From assembly GCA_963756495.1 (NCBI GenBank), contig CAVWNS010000014.1, forward strand, positions 558,001-622,000: a stretch of DNA of 64,000 nucleotides, read 5' to 3'. The stretch comes from DATFDN01 sp963756495 (GTDB lineage: Bacteria > Pseudomonadota > Alphaproteobacteria > Acetobacterales > Acetobacteraceae). The first letter of the stretch is position 1. Each line of letters starts with the position of its first letter. This document shows, one piece after another, positions 10,593 through 19,892 of this stretch. The notes under the pieces were generated by a model, which was not told the origin of the DNA, ran no database searches, and worked only from the letters and a program-made list of their open reading frames with translations. Both the position numbers and the translations under genes were made by a program.

Positions 10593-11239
10593 GGGGTCAG
10601 CATATGGGCTGCGCGCCGCCTTTCGGGGAGCGGCGATCGCGTTGCTGGCCTGCGCCCTGACAGCCGGCGCCCAGGCCGCGCCGGTGCGGCTGCTCGTGCT
10701 GGGTGATTCGCTAGCCGCCGGGTATGGTCTGCCGCATGCCGAATTCGTTCGAGGCACAGCTCGCCGCCGCGCTTGCGGCGCAGGGGCGGGACGTGCGGGT
10801 GATCGACGCGGCCGTATCCGGCGACACCACCGCCGGCGGCCTGGCGCGGCTCGACTGGGTGCTGGCCGATGCGCCCGACGCCGCCCTCGTGGAACTGGGA
10901 GCCAATGACGGGCTGCGGGGCCTCGACCCAGCGGCGATGCGCGTGAACCTGAACGCCATCCTGGACAAGCTCGCCGCCCGGCACATCCCGGTGCTGCTGA
11001 CCGGCATGTATGCGCCCCCCAATCTCGGGCCTGACTATGAACAGCAGTTCCGCGCGGTGTTCGACACGCTCGGCCAGCGCGCGGGAGTTCTCTATGATCC
11101 GTTCTTCCTGGACGGCGTCGCCCGGGCGCCCGGCCTCACGCAGGCGGACGGGCTACATCCCAACGCCGAGGGCGTGCGGCGGATCGTCGCGCGCATCCTG
11201 CCCGACGTGGACCGCCTGCTCTCGCACGCCGGGACATGA
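10591..11239 (+). CDS. tesA: Secreted GDSL arylesterase/lysophospholipase (TesA type), one frameshift
   Basis: This is an SGNH-family esterase acting in the periplasm. The N-terminus is a signal peptide (hydrophobic AAIALLACALTAGAQA, cleavage after AQA). Conserved blocks are LLVLGDSLAAGYGLP with the nucleophilic serine, LGANDG with the block III asparagine, and the ADGLHPN block with the Asp and His of the triad. One extra T in GAATTCG near 10743 shifts the frame. Removing it restores the family sequence across the junction. The joined length is about 215 residues. Its last bases overlap thpR by 4, and it is divergent from the ABC pair. Confidence 0.87.
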
Positions 11240-11778
11240 GGCTGTTCGTCGCGCTCGACCTGCCGCCGCCGCTGCGCCAGCACCTGTCGCTGTTGGCCGG
11301 CCAGGGCCTCGCGGGTGCTCGCTGGGTGCCTCCGGAGAATTATCACCTCACCCTGCGCTTCATCGGCGAGACGCCCGCGTGGCAGGCCGAGGAGATCGAC
11401 CACGCGCTCGCAAGCCTGCGCGCGCCGGGCTTTTCGCTGAGCTTGGCCGGGCTCGGCCTGTTCGAGAAGGGTGGGCGGAGCACCGCGCTCTGGGCGGGGG
11501 TGAAGCGCACACCGCCGCTCGAGCACCTGCGCGCCAAGATCGAGACGGCGATGCAGCGTATCGGCCTGCCTCCGGAGCGGCGGCGCTTTGCCCCACATGT
11601 CACGTTGGCCCGCGTGGACGCCGTGCCACAGGCGAAGCTGGTGCACTACTTCCAGATGCACAGCCTGTTTCGCGCCGACCCGGCGGCAATCGAGCATTTC
11701 ACGCTGTTCAGCTCGCGGCTCGGCAAGGACCGCGCGGTCTACGATGCCGAGGCGGAGTACGGGCTGACCCGGCCATGA
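11236..11778 (+). CDS. thpR: RNA 2',3'-cyclic phosphodiesterase
   Basis: ThpR (LigT family) is a 2H phosphoesterase that opens 2',3'-cyclic phosphates to 2'-phosphates and can act in RNA end processing. Both catalytic HxTL motifs are present: YHLTLRFIG near residue 35 and PHVTLARV near residue 117. The 180-residue length is typical. The ATG overlaps the stop codon of the esterase gene, which suggests translational coupling. The gene ends 3 bases before the convergent AI-2E family gene. Confidence 0.93.
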   Translation: MRLFVALDLPPPLRQHLSLLAGQGLAGARWVPPENYHLTLRFIGETPAWQAEEIDHALASLRAPGFSLSLAGLGLFEKGGRSTALWAGVKRTPPLEHLRAKIETAMQRIGLPPERRRFAPHVTLARVDAVPQAKLVHYFQMHSLFRADPAAIEHFTLFSSRLGKDRAVYDAEAEYGLTRP

Positions 11779-11781
11779 TGC

Positions 11782-13695
11782 TCAGGCCGCCGTGCGCTGC
11801 TGCTGCCCGCTGGGTCGCGCGGCCTTCAGGCAGGCGCTGACCGCGTCCTGGAACGTGCTCACGTAGAAATCCGCGCCGCTCGTGCTGCGCAGGCGCTCGT
11901 CGCGCAACATCGGGTCTTCGGAGGGCCATAGCCCGACCAGGATCGGTCGGCCGGGCACCCTCTGGTGCAGCCGGCGCAGCAGGTTCCGCAGATGGACGGG
12001 CGAGCCGGTGATTTCCAGGTAGGACACGCAGACCATCATCACGCCATCGACCGGGAGGCTGGCGATCTGGGTGCGTGACGTGGCGGCATAGGGCACGACC
12101 CGTGCCTTCAGGCCGTGCTTGGACAGCAGCTGCGCGAGCATCAGCGAGGCGGCCTCGTCGAGGGGCCCGCGCCCGGCCACGCATAGGATTGGCGCTTCCG
12201 TCTGCCACTCCGGCGCGATCGCGACCGGTTCATCGGGTTCGCTCGGCTGGCGGGAGAGGAAGTGCCGCAGATGGGCGCCGGACCCGCGTGACTCCAAGTG
12301 TGGCGCCGAATCGTCGTGATCGTCCAGCTCGCTCACGAGCGTTTCGGCCGAATCACGGAAACGCGCCACCTGCTCGGGAGCCAGCGCGCCGCGCACCGCG
12401 TCAACCGCCGCGAGGTGCAGGCCGGGAAGCGCGACTTCGTCATAATACGCCGTGAGCGTGCGTTCCTTCAGGATCTCTTCCGCCTGCCCCTGCGCCTCAT
12501 CCGGGTCGCCGGCCAGAAGTCGCTGATAGAAGCTTTCCACCGGCGTCAGCGCAGGCCGGTCGCCGAGCAGGACGTCGAGGAACTCCAGCCGCTTCACGTG
12601 CCGCCCGAGGACGACCATGCAGAGGGTGAGGGGGGTGGACAGGATCAGTCCGATCGGCCCCCAAATCCACGTCCAGAAGATCGCCGCCACGACCACCGCG
12701 ACCGGGGACAGGCCGGTGCTATGGCCATACAGGAACGGTTCGATCACCTGGCCGGTGATCGTTTCCGCGACGATGTAGAGGGCAGCGGTCCAGACGGCCA
12801 TGGACCAGCCGGGGCTCACCGCGGCCGCGAGGGCCAGCGGCATGACCGCGGCCAATGGCGAGCCGATGTAGGGCACGAAGCGCAGCAGCATCCCCATGGC
12901 GCCCCACAGCACGGGGCTCGGCACGCCGATGAGCGCGAGGCCGAGACCGATGACGCAGCCGAATCCGGCGTTCACCGAGAGCTGGGCAAGGAAGTAGCGC
13001 GACAGGCGGTGGGCCGCGTCGTCCATCGCGATCGTCGTCCGATGCAGGTCGCCCGAGCCGATGAGGCGGATGAAGCGGTCGCGCAGGTCCTCGCGCTGGA
13101 GCAGGATGAAGATGCTGACCACGAACACGATCCCGGTCGTGGCCAGCGGGCTGGCGATCGGGGTCAGCACGCTTTTGGCCAACTGGACCGCGGTGACCGG
13201 CGTCTGCACCTCGACCGGCACCGGCTTGGGTGCGGCGGCGGCCTGCGGCGAAGCGGATACTCCGGCCGGGGACGAGGCCACCTGATGGCTGAGCCCGTTC
13301 ACCAGCCCAGAAATATGACCAATTGCGAAGCTGCGCACCGCCTCGATTTTGTGCATCATCGTGGCGGTGTACTGTGGCACCTGTGCCACAAGATTGGCGA
13401 TCTGGGTTCCGATGAGCCCACCGACGGCCAGGATCAGGGAGATTGCCACCCCGACCGCGATCAGCACCGAGAGCACCCGGCCCAGCCGCAGCACGCGCAG
13501 CAGGTTGACCAGCGGCGCCAGCAGGAAGCTCAGCAGGACCGCCAGGGTGATCGGGATGAGCACGTCGCGCGCCGAATACAGCGCGGCGACAACGACGACC
13601 GACACCAGCAGGGTGAACAGGCCCGTCAGGCCCGGCAGTTCGGCCGGGGCGACCTGCGCCGCCTCACGCGCGGACGGGTCGGACACCTCGGGCAT
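11782..13695 (-). CDS. AI-2E family transporter with long C-terminal extension
   Basis: Residues 1 to about 370 form the eight-helix AI-2E (PerM/YdiK) permease domain, with family blocks such as VLIPITLAVLLSFLLAPLVN, GIPSPVLWG-like IGVPSPVLWGAMGMLLRFVP and FLYGHSTGLSPVAVVVAAIF. Members include autoinducer-2 exporters and Na+/H+ antiporters, so the substrate is open. Unlike the usual protein of 350-400 residues, this one has about 637. The extension contains a predicted helical linker and then an alpha/beta domain (ILCVAGRGPLDEAASLMLAQ, PVDGVMMVCVSYLEIT, PILVGLWP) that resembles a cobalamin-binding-like Rossmann fold. The start at 13695 is set by an AGGAGA site six bases upstream. Confidence 0.85.
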   Translation of the reverse strand: MPEVSDPSAREAAQVAPAELPGLTGLFTLLVSVVVVAALYSARDVLIPITLAVLLSFLLAPLVNLLRVLRLGRVLSVLIAVGVAISLILAVGGLIGTQIANLVAQVPQYTATMMHKIEAVRSFAIGHISGLVNGLSHQVASSPAGVSASPQAAAAPKPVPVEVQTPVTAVQLAKSVLTPIASPLATTGIVFVVSIFILLQREDLRDRFIRLIGSGDLHRTTIAMDDAAHRLSRYFLAQLSVNAGFGCVIGLGLALIGVPSPVLWGAMGMLLRFVPYIGSPLAAVMPLALAAAVSPGWSMAVWTAALYIVAETITGQVIEPFLYGHSTGLSPVAVVVAAIFWTWIWGPIGLILSTPLTLCMVVLGRHVKRLEFLDVLLGDRPALTPVESFYQRLLAGDPDEAQGQAEEILKERTLTAYYDEVALPGLHLAAVDAVRGALAPEQVARFRDSAETLVSELDDHDDSAPHLESRGSGAHLRHFLSRQPSEPDEPVAIAPEWQTEAPILCVAGRGPLDEAASLMLAQLLSKHGLKARVVPYAATSRTQIASLPVDGVMMVCVSYLEITGSPVHLRNLLRRLHQRVPGRPILVGLWPSEDPMLRDERLRSTSGADFYVSTFQDAVSACLKAARPSGQQQRTAA

Positions 13696-13820
13696 CTGGC
13701 TCTCCTGGGCGCGGGACTCGCTGCCGGCGCGGCAGAGGTATATAGCCGAATAGTGCAGGAATGGTTCCTTCGCGTCGCTGACGAACCGATGCCGATCCCG
13801 ACACGTTGTGGGGAGCGGAC

Positions 13821-13897
13821 GTCCCCGTAGCTCAGCAGGATAGAGCACAGGATTCCTAATCCTGGGGCCGGAGGTTCAAATCCTCTCGGGGACGCCA
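13821..13897 (+). tRNA. tRNA-Arg (anticodon CCU)
   Basis: A complete cloverleaf can be folded by eye. The 7-bp acceptor stem pairs GTCCCCG with CGGGGAC, and the discriminator G is followed by an encoded CCA. The D-arm contains AGCTCAGCAGGATAGAGC, the anticodon stem CAGGA/TCCTG holds the loop TTCCTAA with anticodon CCT, and the T-arm has GGTTCAAATCC. It reads AGG codons for arginine. Confidence 0.97.
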
Positions 13898-14440
13898 GCA
13901 CGCCCTTTCAGGGCGACATTAACGCTTTCTTAGGGATTGGTGCTTACTTTGTTCTGGTGCGGCGTTCCATCCCGGGGGCGCTGGAACGGAGACGTCCGGC
14001 ATGCCGCGACAGCGTTCCCGCCGGCCAGTCCGCCCAGAAGCCGGCTATTCCTCCTCCGCCCAGAGTCGCGACGCAATCTGCGCCCTGTTCGTCTGAAACG
14101 TCGCAAAGCCGAGACACAACTCTAGGTAAAGTCACTTTCTCATGTCGCGCGCTGGTTCCCGGCCAGCGAACACACTTTCGCGCGGATTCGGACGCCGCCT
14201 CGATTTCGCGCGGATTTGCCACAGAAATTCCATGCCGCGAGCCTTGATCTTGCATGACGGCTGGACGGCCCATCTCTTCTTAGAAGGAGGCCCAGATGGC
14301 TGACACCCTAGAGGCATCGTTGCGATGGTGCCAACCGCGCCTTGCCAAGAAAAGCTTAACAGCACGCGCCTCGCGTCCGCTACGCTTGGGCCCATCAACC
14401 GTTGTGGCACAACATGCCGTCCTCAAGAATGGAGCGACCG
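13898..14440. other. Intergenic region between tRNA-Arg and prkA
   Basis: No conserved protein is seen in 543 bases. The region holds the short hairpin after the tRNA and the start of a weak 53-codon reading frame at 14296 with a strong ribosome-binding site. No integrase and no second copy of the tRNA end was found. It probably carries the promoter region of the prkA operon, but I cannot point to a convincing sigma-factor site. Confidence 0.5.
13901..13915 (+). terminator. Short hairpin after tRNA-Arg
   Basis: A 6-bp stem (CGCCCT with AGGGCG) and 3-base loop start four bases after the tRNA 3' end. There is no clear T-run, so it could be a weak terminator or a processing signal. Confidence 0.4.
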
Positions 14441-14457
14441 ATGCAGCCGGTCGATGA
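14296..14457 (+). CDS. Possible 53-residue leader ORF upstream of prkA
   Basis: An ATG at 14296 follows an unusually good ribosome-binding site (AAGGAGG, spacing seven). The frame encodes MADTLEASLRW and ends in AAGR at a TGA that overlaps the prkA start by 17 bases in another frame. Just before the site, CTTC can pair with GAAG and partly hide the Shine-Dalgarno sequence. The product is Arg/Ala-rich and matches nothing I know. It may be a leader for translational coupling with prkA or a chance frame. Confidence 0.3.
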   Translation: MADTLEASLRWCQPRLAKKSLTARASRPLRLGPSTVVAQHAVLKNGATDAAGR

Positions 14458-16389
14458 GGTCTTCAGCACCTTCGCCCGTACCTACGAGGCGCATCGGGAT
14501 GCGGAGACGACACTTGCCGAGTACCTCGAAGGGTGCCGGACCGACCCGATGATGTATGCCAGCGCGACTGAGCGTCTGCTGGCGGCCATCGGCGAGCCCG
14601 AGATGGTGGACACGTCCAAGGACGCGCGCCTCGGCCGGATGTTCATGAACCGTCACGATACGCGTCTATCCGGCGTTCAGCGAGTTCTACGGGATGGAGG
14701 AGACGATCGAGCGGATCGTCGGCTTCCTGCGTCATGCCGCTCAGGGCCTCGAAGAGCGCAAGCAGATGATGTACCTGCTGGGCCCGGTGGGCGGCGGAAA
14801 GTCGTCGCTCGCCGAACGCATCAAGGCGCTGATGGAGGTCCATCCCGTCTATGTGCTGAAGGCCGGCGACCAGATCAGCCCGGTGTTCGAGAGCCCGCTT
14901 GGCCTCTTTCACCCGGATAAGATGGGGGCGGTCCTGGAGGACCGCTACGGCATCCCGCGCCGGCGCCTGACCGGGCTGATGAGCCCATGGTGCCTCAAGC
15001 GGCTGGACGAATTTGGCGGCGATATCTCGCGGTTCACCGTGCAGCGCCTCATGCCCTCGCGGCTGCGCCAGATCGCGATCGCCAAGACCGAACCGGGCGA
15101 CGAGAACAACCAGGACATCTCCTCGCTGGTCGGCAAGGTCGATATCCGCAAGCTCGAGATGCACGCGCAGAACGACCCGGACGCGTATAGCTACTCGGGC
15201 GGTCTCAACCGCGCCAACCAGGGCATCCTCGAGTTCGTCGAGATGTTCAAGGCGCCGATCAAGATGTTGCACCCATTGCTGACGGCAACGCAGGAAAGCA
15301 ACTATATCGGGACCGAGAATATCGGCGCGATCCCGTTCGCCGGCATCATCCTCGCCCACTCCAATGAGGCCGAATGGCAGAGCTTCAAGAACAACCGCAA
15401 TAATGAGGCCTTCATCGACCGGATCTACGTGATCAAGGTCCCCTACTGCCTGCGCGTGACCGAGGAGATCCGAATTTACGACAAGCTGCTGGCGGGCAGC
15501 GAGCTTTCGGCCGCACCTTGCGCCCCTGCTACGCTCGAGATGCTGGCCCGCTTCTCGGTGCTGTCGCGGCTGAAGCGCCACGAGAACTCCACCATTTACG
15601 CGAAAATGCGGGTCTATGACGGCGAGAGCCTGAAGGAAACCGATCCCCGGGCACGCAGCCTGCAAGAGTACCGCGACGCGGCGGGCGTGGATGAGGGAAT
15701 GGAGGGCGCCTCGACTCGCTTCGCCTTCAAGGTGCTGGCCGCCACCTTCAACCACGACACGACCGAGATCGCCGCCGACCCGGTGCATCTGATGTACGTG
15801 CTGGAGCAGGCGATCCGGCGCGAGCAGATGCCGGCTGAGAGCGAGAAACGCTTCCTGGAGTTCATCAAGGGCGAGCTTGCGCCACGCTATGCCGAGTTCA
15901 TCGGCAACGAGATCCAGAAGGCCTACCTCGAATCCTACTCACGATTATGGGCAGAACCTGTTCGACCGCTACGTGGCCTATGCCGACGCCTGGATCGAGG
16001 ACGTGGACTTCAAGGACAGTGACACCGGGCAGTTGCTCAACCGCGAGCTGCTGAACCAGGAGCTGACGAAGATCGAGAAGCCCGCCGGAATCGCCAATCC
16101 GAAGGACTTCCGCAACGAGGTCGTCAAGTTCTCGCTCCGCGCCCGGGCCAACAACTCCGGCCGGAATCCGTCCTGGACCAGCTACGAGAAGATCCGGGAA
16201 GTGATCGAGCGCCGCATGTTCTCCCAGGTCGAGGAGTTGCTGCCGGTGATTAGCTTCGGCTCGAAGAAGGACACCGACACCGAGAAGAAGCACGACGAGT
16301 TCGTGGAGCGCATGACGGCGCGCGGGTACACGGAACGGCAGGTCCGCCGGCTGGTGGAGTGGTATATGCGGGTCAAGCAGGCCGGCTGA
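14441..16389 (+). CDS. prkA: PrkA/YeaG family serine protein kinase, two frameshifts
   Basis: PrkA-type kinases (YeaG in E. coli) combine an AAA-like P-loop domain with a C-terminal kinase-like domain and act in starvation and stress responses. The joined product of about 649 residues has the N-terminal PrkA block (FSTFARTYEAHRDAETTLAE), Walker A (LLGPVGGGKSSLAERIK), and GIILAHSNEAEWQSFKNNRN. The C-terminal part covers NLFDRYVAYADAWIEDVDFKD and the RMFSQVEELLPVISFGSKKD end. One base is gained near 14655 and another near 15945. The start at 14441 is supported by GGAG ten bases upstream. yeaH follows after 30 bases. Confidence 0.9.
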
Positions 16390-16419
16390 CCCTCGCGAGG
16401 AAGAGGACGAGCAAGGTCA

Positions 16420-17722
16420 ATGCACATCGTCGACCGTCGCCTCAATCCCGGCGGAAAGAGCCTCGCCAACCGGCAGCGCTTTATCCGGCGGGCCAAGTCG
16501 CTGATCCGCAAGGCCGTGCATGAGAGCACGGCCAATCGGAGCATCAAGGATGCGGACGAGGCCGGGGAGGTGTCGCTGCCGGCGCAGGGCGTGCACGAGC
16601 CGGCCTTCCGCCGCGGCGGCAGCGGCGGCATCCGCGACCACCTGCTTCCCGGCAACAAGGAGTACATTCCCGGCGATACGATACCCCGCCCGCCGTCCGG
16701 CGGCGGTGGTTCCGGTTCGGAGGGCAGTCCGGACGGAGACGGGCAGGACGATTTTCGGTTCGCGCTCTCGCGTGACGAGTTCGTGGACCTGTTTCTCGAA
16801 GACCTGGAGCTGCCCGACCTCGCCAAGCGCCGGGTCGCCGATACCGAGGCGCTGAGCTGGAGCCGCGCCGGCTACTCCGTCTCCGGTTCGCCAGCGAATC
16901 TGGCGTTGATGCGCACCGTGCGCAACGGCCTGTCCCGCCGGATCGCGCTGCGCCGGCCGAAGACCGAGGAATTGGTGCGGCTGCGGGAGGAGATCAACGC
17001 GCTTGAGGAAGGCGACCCGCGCCGGATCGAACTGGAGGAGGAGCTGGATCGCAAGCTGCGACGCTCCACGCTGATCCCGTACATCGACCCGCTGGATGTC
17101 CGGTACAAGCGCTTCGAGTCGCATCCCAAGCCGGTTGCCCAGGCGGTCATGTTCTGCCTGATGGACGTGTCCGGCTCGATGACCGAACACATGAAGGATC
17201 TGGCCAAGCGGTTCTATATCCTGCTGTATATCTTCCTGCGCCGGAAGTACAAGCGCGTGGAGGTGGTGTTCATCCGCCACACCCACCAGGCGCAGGAGGT
17301 GGACGAGGATACCTTCTTCCACTCGCCCGAGACCGGTGGCACCGTGGTCTCGACCGCGCTCGATGAGATGCGGCGTGTTGTCGCCGAACGATACAGCCCG
17401 GATTCCTGGAACATCTACGCGGCGCAGGCCTCGGATGGCGACAACACCGCCTCCGATAACGAGCGGACGGCGAATCTGCTGACCCACCACATCCTGCCGA
17501 TCTCCCAGTATTATGCCTATCTGGAAGTCGGTCGCGAACTCGGAACACTTCCCGCCCGGATTCATCCGACGCGACAGCGATCTGTGGCAGACCTACAGCG
17601 AGATCTGCCGCGCGGGCGCGCCGATGGCGATGCGAAAAGTCAGCCACCGACGGGACATCTACCCCGTCTTCCGCGAGTTGTTCGCCCGCAAGCAGGCCCC
17701 AGCCGGAGCCGAGACCACATGA
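16420..17722 (+). CDS. yeaH: YeaH/DUF444 family protein, one frameshift
   Basis: YeaH-type proteins are co-transcribed with PrkA kinases and carry a von Willebrand A-like fold, but their activity is unknown. The N-terminus has the family opening MHIVDRRLNPGGKSLANRQR, then a glycine-rich linker (residues about 88-100). The core includes MFCLMDVSGSMTEHMKDLAK, where DVSGS is a MIDAS-like metal site. The C-terminal segment with SDLWQTYSEICRAGAPMAMR lies in the next frame after a one-base gain near 17535. The joined protein is about 434 residues. The stop overlaps the spoVR start (ATGA). Confidence 0.9.
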
Positions 17723-19280
17723 ACTACATCAACCCGAACACCGTCCGCCCGCTGTTCGAGGGTGCCGACTGGGAGTTCTCGACCGTCCAGCGCGCCTTTG
17801 CCGCGATCGAGACCATCGCGCTGGGTGAACTCGGGCTGGACGTCTATCCCAATCAGATCGAAGTCATCAGCGCCGAGCAGATGCTCGACGCCTACTCGTC
17901 GGTCGGGATGCCGCTGTTCTACAAGCACTGGTCCTTCGGCAAGCATTTTGCCCGCCATGAGGGCATGTATCGCGCCGGAATGCAGGGACTGGCCTACGAG
18001 ATCGTCATCAACTCCAATCCGTGCATCTCCTACATCATGGAGGAGAACACGGCGACCATGCAGGCGCTAGTCATCGCGCACGCGGCCTTCGGCCATAACC
18101 ATTTCTTCAAGAACAATTACCTGTTCCGTCAATGGACGGATGCCGACGGCATCCTTGATTATCTCGAGTTCGCCAAGAGCTACATCACCAAATGCGAGGA
18201 ACGGCACGGCGAGGCTGCGGTGGAGCGGCTGCTCAATTCCGCGCACGCGTTGATGAGCCAGGGCGTCCATCGCTATCCGCGCCGTCGCACCCTGGACCTT
18301 CGCTCGGAGGAGCGGCGCCAACGCGAGCGGCGCGAGCACGAGGAGCAGGTCTTCAATGACCTGTGGCGTACCATCCCCACAAAGGGTGCGGCTAAGGTTG
18401 ACCCGACGGTGGTGGAGCGGCGGCGGGCCTTGCTTCAGCTGCCGCAGGAGAACGTCCTCTTTTTCTCGAAAAGACCGCGCCGCGGCTCGCGCCCTGGCAG
18501 CGCGAAATTCTGCGGATCGTGCGCCACGTCGCGCAGTACCTCTATCCGCAGGGCCAGACGAAGGTGATGAACGAGGGCTGCGCGACCTTCGTCCACTACA
18601 AGATCATGACCCGGCTGCATGAAAAGGGCTTGCTGACCGACGGCTCGATGGTCGAGTTCCTGCGTTCGCACACCAATGTCGTGTTTCAACCGGAGTTCGA
18701 CGACCCGCGCTACTCGGGCATCAATCCCTATGCGCTCGGCTTCGCGATGATGCAGGACATCGAGCGGATCTGCGTGTCGCCGACGTCGGAGGACGAACAC
18801 TGGTTCCCCGCAATCGCCGGCAGCGGAGACGCGATGGCCGTGCTGCGCGATTGCTGGGCGAATTACCGCGACGAGAGCTTCATCTTGCAGTTCCTCAGTC
18901 CGCGCCTGATCCGCCAGCTCGGACTGTTCCACGTCGTCGACGACGCCAACGAGCCGCAGCTGCGGGTGGAGGCGATCCATGACGAGCGGGGCTACCGCAA
19001 GATCCAGCGGGCTCTCGCGCGCCAGTACGATGTCGCTTGGTCGGCGCCCGATATCCAGGTGGTCGACGTGGATCTCGCCGGCGACCGCCGGCTGATCCTG
19101 CATCACCGCGCCCTCAACCGCGTGCTGCTCGATGAGCGGGACGCGCGCTCGTCGCTTCAGCATCTTGCGGATTTGTGGGGCTACGACGTGGTCCTGCGCG
19201 AAGTGGACCCGGCCAACGAGGCGGTGCTGAAGGAACATGCGGCCAGCCCACGCCCAGGGCTGTTGCAGCCGATCGCCTGA
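17719..19280 (+). CDS. spoVR: SpoVR/YcgB family protein, one frameshift
   Basis: SpoVR-family proteins are needed for the spore cortex in Bacillus and in Proteobacteria usually accompany PrkA and YeaH. Their biochemical role is not established. The protein of about 520 residues shows the block VYPNQIEVISAEQMLDAYSS, the His-rich AHAAFGHNHFFKNNYLF, and after a one-base loss near 18475 the VMNEGCATFVHYKIM and PEFDDPRYSGINPYALGF blocks. It overlaps yeaH by 4 bases and closes the three-gene operon. Confidence 0.92.
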
Positions 19281-19341
19281 CTGGCCCGCGCCCGGCGTTG
19301 TCATCTTGACCGGCCGGGCGCGGCCCCTTAGCTGCGCGTCC

Positions 19342-19815
19342 ATGACGATGCCGCAGCATACGGAGACGATCGCGCCGGAGTGGATCGACTCCAATGGCCA
19401 CATGAACCTTGCGTACTACGTCGTGGTGTTCGATCACGCGCTCGACCTGGTGTTCGACGCACTGGACATCGGAACCGCGTACCGTCAGCGCACCGGCAAC
19501 TCCTCCTTCGCCGCCGAGACCCACACGCTCTACCGGCGCGAGGTGCGGCAGGGCGAGGCGGTGCGCGTCACCACGCGTATCCTCGCTTCAGATGCTAAAC
19601 GTCTGCATCTGTTCCAGGAGATGATCGACGACGAGAGGGGGGAGGTGTCCGCCACGCATGAGCAGATGTGCCTGCACATCGACATGGCCACGCGCCGGGT
19701 CGCGGCATGGCCGTCGGACCGGCAGGAGGTCCTGCGAGCGGCAGTGCGGGCGCAAGCGATGCTGCCGGTGCCGGACGCTGTCGGGCGGCGGATCGCCATG
19801 CTCCGCCACGCGTGA
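19342..19815 (+). CDS. Hotdog-fold thioesterase
   Basis: The 157-residue protein has the 4HBT-type hotdog layout. The catalytic-region motif DSNGHMNLAYYVVVFDHA replaces the usual DxxGHxNN block and is followed by the long central helix. The strand with FAAETHTLYRREVRQGEAV follows. Close relatives hydrolyse acyl-CoA, and some occur as betainyl-CoA thioesterases fused to or beside carnitine dehydrogenases. No such neighbour is seen here, so the substrate is open. The start at 19342 places the motif at residue 16. An SDR gene lies 77 bases downstream. Confidence 0.8.
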   Translation: MTMPQHTETIAPEWIDSNGHMNLAYYVVVFDHALDLVFDALDIGTAYRQRTGNSSFAAETHTLYRREVRQGEAVRVTTRILASDAKRLHLFQEMIDDERGEVSATHEQMCLHIDMATRRVAAWPSDRQEVLRAAVRAQAMLPVPDAVGRRIAMLRHA

Positions 19816-19892
19816 TCATCAGCCCAGGCCCTTGATCCACACCCTCTAGTCCGCGACCATGGTGTTGGCAGGCAAGACCAAAGGGGAAGCGC

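Noticed and set aside
12298..13830. A 510-codon open frame on the plus strand opposite the AI-2E gene
   Set aside because: It is a high-GC antisense shadow with His/Arg/Gln-rich sequence and no family pattern, while the minus strand encodes a clear membrane protein.
14401..14420. A sigma-54 promoter (TGGCAC) before prkA
   Set aside because: The GG and GC elements are 8 bases apart instead of 10, and the -12 element is poor.
13821..14440. A genomic island attachment site at tRNA-Arg
   Set aside because: No integrase and no second copy of the tRNA 3' end could be seen in the window.
870..18480. Programmed frameshifting as the cause of the split genes
   Set aside because: The sites share no slippery sequence or downstream structure, and one gene has five of them.
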